Shown here piece after piece: positions 50,892 to 58,459 of a stretch of 64,000 nt of DNA. Numbering within the stretch: the first letter of the stretch is position 1; every line of letters starts with the position of its first letter. The stretch is from Kordiimonas lipolytica (GTDB lineage Bacteria; Pseudomonadota; Alphaproteobacteria; Sphingomonadales; Kordiimonadaceae), in contig NZ_LRUB01000012.1 of NCBI RefSeq assembly GCF_001550065.1, positions 124,001-188,000 of the forward strand. Reading direction: 5' to 3'. Made by a program: the position numbers and the translations under genes. The notes under the pieces are model-generated. The model ran no database searches, was not told the DNA's origin, and saw only the letters and a program-made list of their open reading frames with translations.

Positions 50892-51959
50892 CTATTCTTC
50901 CGCCACAACAGGGTCGACATAATCGCCTTCGCCCAGGCCTTCGAGCGAACTTGCGAAGCGTTCCACGGTCTTGCCCGCCTTTTCAGCATTGTCGAATTCG
51001 GCTACATGGAAAAGCGCGTCGCCTTCATTGACAATCGGTAGGTTGGTGCGCCCGATGACAACACCTTCTTTGGTGGCCTTGATTTCGCTTTCCTCATCCC
51101 CCAGCCAGTCACTCAGGTGCGCCAGCCGGTCGCCTTTTTCAACATGACTGCCGAGCGCGATCGGGTTCCTGATCAGGCCCGAACGTTTCGCCCGCACCCA
51201 GTGGGAGGTCTCTGCCTCCACCGTCACATGCGGGCGGCGCTTGATCGCACGCTTGATCATGCCCACAGCCCCCAGAACGTTCAGAATGCCGCGCACACCG
51301 GCAGAGACTGCCAGCTTTTCAAACCGCAGCGCTTCGCCTGCCTCATAGAGAAGCACAGGCACGCCTTGCTCCACCGCGTGGCCGCGCAACGACCCGTCCC
51401 GAAGCGTGGCATTCACGATCACGGCCGTGTTGAACGCGCGCGCCAAACGGGCGGTTTCCGCGTCCTCCATGTTGGCGCGGATATGCGGATAGTTGGTGCG
51501 GTGATTGGCGCCGGTATGCAGGTCGATGCCATAGTCGGCGCGCTCAAGAATTTCTGTGTTGAACACATGGGCCACGCGGGCCGCAAGCGAGCCGTGCTCA
51601 GAGCCGGGGAACGACCGGTTCAAATCGCGCCGGTCAGGCATATAGCGGGTATGGTTGAGGAACCCGTATACATTGACCACCGGCACACAAATGAGCGTGC
51701 CGCGCAGGCGATTGAGCGCCTTCTGTTTCAGAAGCTGGCGAACGATCTCGATCCCGCCGATCTCGTCGCCGTGGATGGCCGCCGAGATGAACATGGTGGG
51801 GCCATCTTTCCTGCCATGCACGATGTGAACCGGCATGGAAAGCGGTGTGTAACGGCTTTGGCCCGGCAGCTCCAGCGCCAATGACGCCCGACTGCCCGGC
51901 TGAACCTTATGCTTCCCGAACGTAAAAGGCGCACGGCGCGCGGCGCGCTCGCCGCTCAT
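50892..51959 (-). CDS. Succinylglutamate desuccinylase/aspartoacylase-family zinc deacylase
   Basis: A 355-residue M14-like metal hydrolase. Zinc ligands are in SAAIHGDEIGGIEIV (His and Glu) and YGIDLHTGANHRT (His); the DLNRSFPG Arg motif is present. A C-terminal 90-residue beta domain (RSGLIRNPIALGSHVEKGDR, biotinyl/lipoyl-like) follows. Third gene of rimB-rimK-deacylase, 4 bases after rimK. Deacylases of this family remove acyl groups from amino acids or peptides; next to RimK the likely target is a glutamylated or N-acylated product, but that is inference. Start at 51959; an open frame to 52070 lies inside rimK. Confidence 0.88.
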   Translation of the reverse strand: MSGERAARRAPFTFGKHKVQPGSRASLALELPGQSRYTPLSMPVHIVHGRKDGPTMFISAAIHGDEIGGIEIVRQLLKQKALNRLRGTLICVPVVNVYGFLNHTRYMPDRRDLNRSFPGSEHGSLAARVAHVFNTEILERADYGIDLHTGANHRTNYPHIRANMEDAETARLARAFNTAVIVNATLRDGSLRGHAVEQGVPVLLYEAGEALRFEKLAVSAGVRGILNVLGAVGMIKRAIKRRPHVTVEAETSHWVRAKRSGLIRNPIALGSHVEKGDRLAHLSDWLGDEESEIKATKEGVVIGRTNLPIVNEGDALFHVAEFDNAEKAGKTVERFASSLEGLGEGDYVDPVVAEE

Positions 51960-51963
51960 GGGC

Positions 51964-52869
51964 TTAGCCCTTCCCTTTGGTTTGGGTACGGTTCGGGCCT
52001 GCCTTCTTCTCGATGCACTCGATGATCTTGCCCGCAACATCAATGCCCGTGGCTTTCTCAATGCCCTCAAGCCCCGGCGAGCTGTTCACTTCCATGATCA
52101 CCGGCCCGTGGTTGGACCGCAGCATGTCCACGCCCGCGACATTCAGGCCCATGATTTTGGCCGCGCGCACAGCGGTGGACCGCTCTTCCGGCGTGATCTT
52201 AATGGTGCGCGAGCTGCCGCCCCGGTGGAGGTTAGACCGGAACTCACCCTCTGCGCCCTTGCGCATCATTGACGCCACAACCTTGCCGTCGATCACCAGG
52301 CAGCGAATATCAGACGCGCCTGCTTCCTTGATATATTCCTGCACCAGAATGTGCGCCTTCAGCTTGCCGAACGCCTGGATCATGGACCGCGCCGCATCAC
52401 GCGTATCTGCCAGCACAACACCCACGCCCTGCGTGCCTTCAAGAAGCTTAATCACCACAGGTGTGCCGCCAACCATATCGATCAGGTCATCCGCTTCGCT
52501 GGTGCCGTTTGCAAATGCTGTTACCGGCAGGCCAACGCCGCGACGCGACAGCAGCTGAAAACTCCTGAGCTTGTCGCGCGAACGGGTAATCGCCACTGAT
52601 TCGTTGAGCGGATAAACACCCGCCATTTCAAACTGGCGAAGAACTGCAGTCCCGAAGAAGGTAACCGATGCGCCAATCCGCGGGATCACGGCATCATAGC
52701 CCTTAAGAATATCGCCTTTATAGCGCATCTCAGGCCGGTGCGAGGCGATATTGATATAGACCTTCATTGTGTCGATGGGGTCCATCTCATGTCCGCGTTC
52801 CTTTGCTGCCTCCATCAGGCGCTGGTGCGAATAAAGATCAGGGTTACGGGTCAGAAGTGCGATACGCAT
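51964..52869 (-). CDS. rimK: RimK-family ATP-grasp alpha-L-glutamate ligase
   Basis: A 301-residue ATP-grasp ligase starting [20 protein letters not shown]. Nucleotide and metal sites are in [40 protein letters not shown] and [20 protein letters not shown] (Mg-binding Glu and Asn). Family members add glutamates to the C-terminus of ribosomal protein S6 or make poly-alpha-glutamate. Length matches E. coli RimK. Start chosen at 52869; the frame is open to 52929 within rimB. The middle position in a three-gene operon with the retropepsin-like RimB and a deacylase suggests addition and removal of glutamate tags. Confidence 0.93.
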   Translation of the reverse strand: MRIALLTRNPDLYSHQRLMEAAKERGHEMDPIDTMKVYINIASHRPEMRYKGDILKGYDAVIPRIGASVTFFGTAVLRQFEMAGVYPLNESVAITRSRDKLRSFQLLSRRGVGLPVTAFANGTSEADDLIDMVGGTPVVIKLLEGTQGVGVVLADTRDAARSMIQAFGKLKAHILVQEYIKEAGASDIRCLVIDGKVVASMMRKGAEGEFRSNLHRGGSSRTIKITPEERSTAVRAAKIMGLNVAGVDMLRSNHGPVIMEVNSSPGLEGIEKATGIDVAGKIIECIEKKAGPNRTQTKGKG

Positions 52870-52888
52870 GATTTCTTCTTCCTTGGCA

Positions 52889-53341
52889 TTAGCAATTAAA
52901 GTTCGGGTCGTCCGGCTCTCCGAGCCCATAGGACAGACCGCTGTCTACTAGACAAAATCCCTTGAGCGCCTGGCGCCCGATCAGCATCCTGAAACCCATG
53001 TCGTCCCGGTTGGTGAGCGTCAGCTCAACCTTGCGGGAGATCGGTCCCAGTTTCAAAAGCGTCTTCACAACATAGCGAATCTCTTCATGCCCGCTTGAGC
53101 TTCTAACCGCCCGCTCATCAACAATCGGCGCTTCACAGCGGATTTCAGGCCGTTTGTGTTTCTGCACGGGGTGCAGGCGAAATTCCGCCCAAGGGGCGCC
53201 ATCCTTCATGAATTTCTTCACGCGGTAGGCATGGATGGCGCTTGTCTTGGCACCTGTATCGATCTTGGCCTTGATACGGTCCACGCCCAGATCCGGAAGG
53301 GTCGCCCATTCGCGCCAACCGATGATCAGTTTGCTTCGCAT
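52889..53341 (-). CDS. rimB: RimB-like retropepsin-fold protease
   Basis: A 150-residue protein of the RimB/Slr0534-type family (often labelled ATP-dependent zinc protease). The aspartic-protease-like motif [16 protein letters not shown] is clear, with conserved [14 protein letters not shown] and the closing [16 protein letters not shown]. In Pseudomonas RimB works with RimK and limits S6 glutamylation, so the same relation is expected here. First gene of the operon, 19 bases before rimK; start at 53341, though the frame is open to 53377. Cytoplasmic. Confidence 0.9.
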   Translation of the reverse strand: MRSKLIIGWREWATLPDLGVDRIKAKIDTGAKTSAIHAYRVKKFMKDGAPWAEFRLHPVQKHKRPEIRCEAPIVDERAVRSSSGHEEIRYVVKTLLKLGPISRKVELTLTNRDDMGFRMLIGRQALKGFCLVDSGLSYGLGEPDDPNFNC

Positions 53342-53428
53342 TCCCGTGCCTCCACGCATGCCCCGAGGGTGGGACATCCGCCCCGCTCAATCAATGGGAA
53401 ATTCAAAAATTCAATTTTTGGAAAACTC

Positions 53429-53488
53429 GAAACAGATGGGACCGTTTGGTCTGGTCACCTTTTCACGCCCCCATTATCCGAAACAGAT
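53429..53488 (+). repeat. Short direct repeat upstream of the fusion gene
   Basis: CGAAACAGAT occurs at 53429-53438 and again at 53479-53488, 50 bases apart, each followed by a G-rich and T-rich stretch. The spacing is close to five DNA turns, so tandem regulator sites are possible. No protein is assigned. Confidence 0.35.
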
Positions 53489-53587
53489 AGGGTTTGGAAA
53501 GGGAAAATTACCAAGTGAGGGGGAAAAGGCGACGACGAGTACGGATCTCTATTCCCTGAGGCCTTTTTCTGGCGTATGAAATTCTTT

Positions 53588-53659
53588 GGTGCCTGTGGGT
53601 CGCACAGCACCTTTTGGGGCTGCCTAGCGGCAGGAAATAGCGCTGAGAGGCGCTTTTTT
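53588..53659 (+). ncRNA. Structured leader or small RNA ending in a terminator-like hairpin
   Basis: Three hairpins follow each other: GGTG-c-CTGTG with CACAG-CACC (53588-53611 region), CTGCC-tagc-GGCAG (53620-53633) and AGCGC-6-GCGCT (53639-53654), the last running into six Ts (53654-53659). The ATG of the next gene is 14 bases on. This is either an attenuator-type leader of the oxygenase fusion gene or the 3' end of an independent small RNA. I could not match it to a known family by eye. Confidence 0.4.
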
Positions 53660-53673
53660 GAGAGTTACACACT

Positions 53674-54777
53674 ATGCAGAATGGGTCCTTCATCGAATGG
53701 GGCAGACCTGTACCTTGGTTTCACGCACCGACAGCCACAAACTCAAGGTTCAATTTTTCCAGCTTGGGCGGGCGCTTTGTAATGCTGGCTTTCATTGGCG
53801 ACAGCAGCGACCCGAAGGGGCGTGCTTTCTCCAATGCCCTGACAGAAGCAAACTTGCCGAAGAATGAAAATGAACTGGTCCTGTTTGCCGTCAGCCGCGA
53901 GGAACAAGACCTGCATAGCGACAGCCTGAAGCCCCTGTTCAAACGGGGCCGCGTTTTCCATGACCCGGACATGGAAATTGCAAAATCATACGGCACGACG
54001 CAGGAAACGGAAGAAGGCCTGGCGTTCACAGGCGCCTGGTATCTTCTTGACCCAACACTGCGCGTCTATGGCAGGGGCGCGCTGGAAGAAGTCGACAGGC
54101 TTATCGGCATGATCAGGTCCCTGCCCCGGGCCAATGACCATGCGGCGACAAACCAGGAACCCTGGGCACCGGTTTTGCTGGTACCCCGCGTGCTGACACC
54201 CAAGTTTTGCAGACACCTGATTGACCTTTACCGACAAGGCAACCCGAACCAGTCAGGTTTCATGCGCGAGATAGAAGGACGCACCGTGCCGGTGATGGAT
54301 TCGAGCTTCAAGCGCCGCAGTGACGCGCACATCACGGACGCAAAAACACGCAACACAATCAATCGCGCCATCGCGCTAAGGCTGAAACCGGAAATCCAGA
54401 AAGCCTTTCAGTTCAACGCCACTCGGATCGAACGTTACATTGTCTCGCGCTACGCTGAGGAAGACAAAGGCTTCTTCAAGCGCCACCGCGACAATACCAC
54501 AAGCGGCACAGCGCACCGACGCTTTGCCGTCAGCATCAATTTGAACGCGGAAGACTATGAAGGCGGCGAACTGATGTTCCCTGAATTCGGCACCCGCACC
54601 TATAAGCCGCCAACCGGGGGGGCTGTGGTCTTTTCCTGTTCGCTCCTTCATGAGGCGACACCGGTCACAAAGGGGGAGCGCTTCGCCACATTGCCATTCC
54701 TTTATGACGACGCGGCAGCGGAAATCCGCGATCAGAACCGCGACAAGATCGAGAGTGAAACATTGGTTGTGGGTTAG
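53674..54777 (+). CDS. Redoxin-fold/2-oxoglutarate-Fe(II) oxygenase fusion protein
   Basis: A 367-residue two-domain protein. Residues about 12-155 look like a peroxiredoxin/thioredoxin fold (VPWFHAPTATNSRFNFSSLG, FVMLAFIGDSSDPKGRAF, then a GAWYLLDPTLRVYGRG strand) but contain no cysteine, so peroxide reduction is excluded. Residues about 175-345 are a prolyl-4-hydroxylase-type domain: iron ligands His271 and Asp273 (FFKRHRDNTT) and His326 (LLHEATPV), with Arg336 (KGERFA) for 2-oxoglutarate. The oxygenase half should be active; its substrate could be a protein side chain recognised by the redoxin-like half. A structured leader precedes it. Single gene; the hydroxyproline cluster is 3 kb away. 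Confidence 0.85.
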   Translation: MQNGSFIEWGRPVPWFHAPTATNSRFNFSSLGGRFVMLAFIGDSSDPKGRAFSNALTEANLPKNENELVLFAVSREEQDLHSDSLKPLFKRGRVFHDPDMEIAKSYGTTQETEEGLAFTGAWYLLDPTLRVYGRGALEEVDRLIGMIRSLPRANDHAATNQEPWAPVLLVPRVLTPKFCRHLIDLYRQGNPNQSGFMREIEGRTVPVMDSSFKRRSDAHITDAKTRNTINRAIALRLKPEIQKAFQFNATRIERYIVSRYAEEDKGFFKRHRDNTTSGTAHRRFAVSINLNAEDYEGGELMFPEFGTRTYKPPTGGAVVFSCSLLHEATPVTKGERFATLPFLYDDAAAEIRDQNRDKIESETLVVG

Positions 54778-54810
54778 GATGAGGGCGGACAAAACCCCGC
54801 CCGAACTTCC

Positions 54811-56448
54811 CTAAAAAATGCAGGCGCCGAAGGCGGGGAGACGCTCGCCCGGCGCGGCGCCATTGAGGCTGAAGCGTGCGCCACCTGACACACCTGCTAC
54901 CGGCCAGTCCTGTGGCTTTCCTGAAAGATTGAAGACGCACATGAGGGTTTCTCCCTCATGGGTGCGTTCAAAAGCCAGCACGGGCTCGGGGGCCTCCAGG
55001 AACCTGATCCCCCCTTTGATCAACGCAGGTTCGCCCTTGCGGTATTTGAGGAACGCCCGAAGGGCATTCAGCACTGAGGCTTCATCGCCTTCCTGAACAC
55101 TCACCGCACGCGCCGCGTGGCGTGGGTCCACCGGCAGCCAGGGCTCGTGACTAGAGAAACCTGCATGATCGGCATTTGCTTCCCACGGCATGGGGGTCCG
55201 CGTGCCGTCACGGCCAAGCGTTGATGGCCAGTTGGCAATGGCTTCCGGATCTGTCAGGCGCTCGAACGGCACATGGGCCTGTGGCAGCCCGAGCTCCTCC
55301 CCCTGATAGAGGCATACACTGCCACGCAAGCTGAGGATCAGCATATTCAGCATTTTGGCAAACGCCGGATTGTCTTCGATTGCTGTCTCAGTCGCCCAAC
55401 GGGAGACCGCGCGCGGCCTGTCATGATTACTGAAGGTGAAAGACGGCCAGCCCATGCCCGGCGCGTCCGGCCAGGCCTCAACCGCCTCGCGGATCACCTT
55501 CGCTGATAGGGTGTCTGCCTCAAGAAATTCGAAGCTGTAAGCTGTGTTAAGGCCCGTTTCCCCGCGGGTGAACAGTTGCATCTCTTCCAGCGCGCGCTCG
55601 CCGCCCACCTCGGCCACGGTGAAGGTGCCTGGATATTCATTCATCAGCGCGCGCACGCGCTCAAGGAATTTGGGGATGTCTGCGTGGCTCTGATTATAAA
55701 GATGCTCCTGCAGGTCAAACGGCTTGTCCCCCCGATATTCATAGGCCTTCGGGTTGTCCCGAAGTTCCGGGTCATGCATCATGAAATTGACCGCATCCAT
55801 GCGAAAACCGTCCACACCGCGATCAAGCCAGAAACGCCCGGCTTCCAGAAGCGCATCCTGCACGTCTGGATTATGCACATTCAGGTCTGGCTGGCTTTCA
55901 AGGAAATTATGCAAGTAATACTGGCCCCGGCCCTCGTCCCATGTCCAGCTAGAGCCCATGAAAACAGACATCCAGTTGGACGGCGGGCCACCGTCAGCCT
56001 TGGCATCAGCCCAGACATACCAGTCAGCCTTGTCGCCCGTGCGCGCCTTGCGGCTTTCCTGGAACCAGGGGTGCTGGTCCGACGTGTGGCTATAGACCTG
56101 GTCGATGATTACCTTCAGGCCAAGGGCGTGCGCGCGGGCAAGCAGCGCGTCAAAATCCGCCAATGTGCCAAAGATTGGGTCGACATCGCAGAAATCGGCA
56201 ACGTCATAGCCAAAATCTTTCATGGGCGAGGTGAAGAAAGGCGACAGCCAGATGCCGTCGACCCCCAGCGACGCGATATGATCCAGCTTGTCAGTGATAC
56301 CCTTCAGGTCACCGACGCCGTCACCGCTCGCGTCCATGAAACTGCGCGGATACACTTGATAAATTACCGCCCCGCGCCACCAATCGGTGTCCGCCTGAGC
56401 TGCCTGGTTCACGCCATTATCACTTTTATTATGCTGCGCCAAAGCCAT
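54811..56448 (-). CDS. Alpha-glucosidase, GH13 (oligo-1,6-glucosidase/maltase type)
   Basis: A 545-residue glycoside hydrolase releasing glucose from short alpha-glucans. TIM-barrel motifs: VIYQVYPRSFMDASGDGVGD at the N-terminus, then catalytic nucleophile Asp218 (GFRMDAVNF), acid/base Glu280 (TVAEVGGE) and Asp343 (FSNHDRPRA). The small C-terminal beta domain ends the protein. The true start is ATG at 56448 (TTG just before it is unnecessary). No signal peptide, so it works on imported oligosaccharides. The gene is alone, upstream of a long AT-rich region with TTGCAA boxes; the TGACA-GCGS-TGTCA palindrome of the glucose genes is not seen here. Confidence 0.93.
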   Translation of the reverse strand: MALAQHNKSDNGVNQAAQADTDWWRGAVIYQVYPRSFMDASGDGVGDLKGITDKLDHIASLGVDGIWLSPFFTSPMKDFGYDVADFCDVDPIFGTLADFDALLARAHALGLKVIIDQVYSHTSDQHPWFQESRKARTGDKADWYVWADAKADGGPPSNWMSVFMGSSWTWDEGRGQYYLHNFLESQPDLNVHNPDVQDALLEAGRFWLDRGVDGFRMDAVNFMMHDPELRDNPKAYEYRGDKPFDLQEHLYNQSHADIPKFLERVRALMNEYPGTFTVAEVGGERALEEMQLFTRGETGLNTAYSFEFLEADTLSAKVIREAVEAWPDAPGMGWPSFTFSNHDRPRAVSRWATETAIEDNPAFAKMLNMLILSLRGSVCLYQGEELGLPQAHVPFERLTDPEAIANWPSTLGRDGTRTPMPWEANADHAGFSSHEPWLPVDPRHAARAVSVQEGDEASVLNALRAFLKYRKGEPALIKGGIRFLEAPEPVLAFERTHEGETLMCVFNLSGKPQDWPVAGVSGGARFSLNGAAPGERLPAFGACIF

Positions 56449-56451
56449 CAA

Positions 56452-56765
56452 CCAAACTATCCCGTTACTTCCCTACCCTGCCGGGCTGCCTTCCTGGGCC
56501 TACTCGTCCTTCTCGCGTAGGATCGACATAAACATATATTTGCACATTTTTGCAATCTATTTTCAAATTTTTTCACAAAAAATTCGACATTCACAATGAG
56601 GGATAGTAGCCAGAAGTCCGCATATCTCCATTATAAACAATAGTTTACATAAATTCCGCACCTAAACCCTGCTAAAGCACACCGCTGCGGAGCTGCCCAG
56701 AACATCGAGCATCTTTGCAATTTTTGTTGCAATTTTCATTTTTTGCTTTATTTTGCAAAAAAGAT
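56452..56765. promoter_or_regulatory. AT-rich 5' region of the GH13 gene with TTGCAA boxes
   Basis: This gene-free stretch contains TTTGCACATTTTTGCAA (56539-56555) about 95 bases before the GH13 start. Further on are TTGCAA at 56715, 56727 and 56753, the last inside an inverted repeat TTTTTTGC-8-GCAAAAAA (56739-56762). CATCTTT (56710-56716) and AAAGATG (56760-56766) also face each other. These look like binding sites for a regulator of the GH13 gene or of the structured stretch that follows. Confidence 0.4.
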
Positions 56766-57008
56766 GGAATCAGGGGCAGCCGCTTGGCACCTTCCACGTG
56801 CTTCCTCCCCTCCCTTGGCACCCCTGGTTCCGCCAATCGTTTCGTTTCCTCGGAAGCTGATGGCCCTGCTGTCCCGGGCATAGGCTTCCAACAGTTTAGG
56901 GGCCTCTTTGTGGGCCACAGGCTTGGGGCAGGTGACCTCCCACTCCATGCCTACCACAAGGAGCACATCTTCACCCCGGCAGCGCAGGCTGACCGGGGTG
57001 CTTTTTTT
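56766..57008 (+). ncRNA. Candidate non-coding RNA with strong 3' terminator
   Basis: About 243 bases with no supportable gene but much pairing. GGAATCAGGGG (56766-56776) and CCCCTGGTTCC (56821-56831) make an 11-bp stem whose only non-Watson-Crick pair is a U-G wobble on the plus strand; GGAAGC and GCTTCC near 56851-56891 enclose ATG-CCC/GGG-CAT pairing. The terminator CACCCCGG-13-CCGGGGTG (56972-57000) runs into CTTTTTTT (57001-57008). No plus-strand protein gene ends here, so something non-coding appears to be transcribed. A short unrecognised peptide gene cannot be excluded. Confidence 0.45.
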
Positions 57009-57030
57009 CAGCAACAGAATGTTTGAAGAG

Positions 57031-57993
57031 CTACGCCACAGCGGCGCCGACAAGCGCCGCATATTCGGCTGTGATCAGGTGCACCGGAATGGTTTCCACA
57101 TAGGCTGACTGTGCGCCCTTGGCGACAAAGCGGCGCAGAAGATCGCTTGGTCCGACCATGTCGGCAATCTTCGGCAGGATGCCGCCGCCCAGGAACACGC
57201 CGCCCCTGGCGCCATGCACCAGCGCAATATCACCGGCCGTCGACCCGACGATAGACAGGAAAAGCTGCACAGCGCGCGTGCAGGCAGGCGCCCCGCCTTC
57301 AGCGGCGAGCTTTGTGATTTCCGCAGGACTCAGGTTGCGGTCTCCGCCGCCGCCATAATCCACCAGGAATCGGTATATACGAGCGATGCCTTCGCCGCAC
57401 AGGAAGCTTTCGACAGACACATAGCCAAGCTCGGCCCGCAGGTGCTCGGTCAGGTCATGCTCAAGGCGTGACCCAGGGGCGAAAGCCATGAAGCCGCCTT
57501 CGGTGGACACAGTGTGATAACCCTTGCCGTTCGGCACCAGAAGCGCCACACCAAAACCGGTACCCGGCCCCATGACAGATATGGGGGCATCCGGGTCTGC
57601 CTCACCATTCTTGAGCGTGACATAATCCACACCCTCCTCAAGGAACGGACAGGCGCGGGCAAGCGCACCGAAGTCGTTGACAAACTTGACCACCTCCAGG
57701 CCGTGGGTGCTCTCAATTTGATCGGCATCCACTTCCCAACCCAGGTTGGTCAGTCGGCCCTTCTTTTCCGTGGTTGGCCCTGCAATGGCCAGTTTGGCCT
57801 CGCGCGGGACAGGCGATTCGATTTTTGCGATATAGGCACCCAGCATCTGGCTGAGGCTGCCAAATTCGCGGCAAGAGAAGACAATCACCTGGTCGATATC
57901 CGGCTTGACCTGCCCTTCACGGAAGGTCGCAATGCCGAACCGGCCATTGGTGCCACCGATATCGGCAACAATACATCTTTTGGTCTCTGTCAT
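57031..57993 (-). CDS. glk: Glucokinase
   Basis: A 320-residue E. coli-type glucokinase that phosphorylates glucose to glucose-6-phosphate with ATP. ATP motif IVADIGGTNGRFGIA at the N-terminus, sugar site around VVKFVNDFGALARACPF, and MGPGTGFGVALLVPNG then YHTVSTEGGFMAFAP. Glucose arriving unphosphorylated, as expected with a sodium symporter instead of a PTS, needs this enzyme to reach Zwf. A LacI-type operator lies 126 bases upstream. Single gene; its 3' side faces the plus-strand terminator of the candidate RNA. Confidence 0.95.
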   Translation of the reverse strand: MTETKRCIVADIGGTNGRFGIATFREGQVKPDIDQVIVFSCREFGSLSQMLGAYIAKIESPVPREAKLAIAGPTTEKKGRLTNLGWEVDADQIESTHGLEVVKFVNDFGALARACPFLEEGVDYVTLKNGEADPDAPISVMGPGTGFGVALLVPNGKGYHTVSTEGGFMAFAPGSRLEHDLTEHLRAELGYVSVESFLCGEGIARIYRFLVDYGGGGDRNLSPAEITKLAAEGGAPACTRAVQLFLSIVGSTAGDIALVHGARGGVFLGGGILPKIADMVGPSDLLRRFVAKGAQSAYVETIPVHLITAEYAALVGAAVA

Positions 57994-58118
57994 ACCCCTT
58001 CCCTTTCGGGTGCGGCATCGACACCAATCGCCACCGCAAAAACACCGCGCATCAACAGCCCTTTCCCATCAGCCGGGATGCAAAAAATCAAAACTGAACC
58101 TTCACTAGTAGCCAGAAA

Positions 58119-58132
58119 AGACAGCGCTGTCA
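58119..58132. promoter_or_regulatory. LacI-type operator candidate in front of glk
   Basis: AGACAGCGCTGTCA differs from the perfect palindrome at 39056 by its first base only and is followed by A like the other sites. It is 126 bases upstream of the glk start, farther than at zwf or ppc; the glk promoter must then lie some distance from the gene. Confidence 0.6.
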
Positions 58133-58250
58133 ATCACAGGTGTTCTCTTTAAATTTATGGGGTTGAGGCAGGCGAACTTCCCAGAACGGCCTTCTAGCGA
58201 AAGCATAGAAACTGCAGTGGTCAGCTTGGGCACCCTGAGCGGGGCACTTA

Positions 58251-58356
58251 AGGGCACTACCGGTGGCCGAAAGCGCGAAAAAGGGCACTATGGCCTGTGC
58301 CCTTTTGAACCATGCCGTACGAAAATGGGCACTATGGCGCGACAAAATGTGCCCAT
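58251..58356. repeat. Repeated GGGCACTATGG units forming two hairpins
   Basis: AGGGCACTA (58251), AGGGCACTATGG (58282) and TGGGCACTATGG (58326) are direct repeats. The second and third are each followed by an inverted GTGCCC copy: AAAAGGGCAC-8-GTGCCCTTTT (58279-58306, 10-bp arms) and ATGGGCAC-16-GTGCCCAT (58325-58356, 8-bp arms). The first hairpin ends in TTTT and may stop transcription. The 200 or so bases between glk and the lipoprotein gene hold no gene I can support. Confidence 0.55.
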
Positions 58357-58459
58357 ATGCCTCAAGGGGCTTGATCTTGTGCCCAGCCTTTGCTCATGTT
58401 GCCTACATCAGATAGAGGTGGCACCACAACTTCAGGCCGCCCAAGGGGAGACAGTTTCA

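Noticed and set aside
56748..57062. Open frames of about 100 codons on both strands over the candidate RNA
   Set aside because: No ribosome-binding sites, atypical composition, and they run through the terminator hairpin; the region reads better as non-coding.
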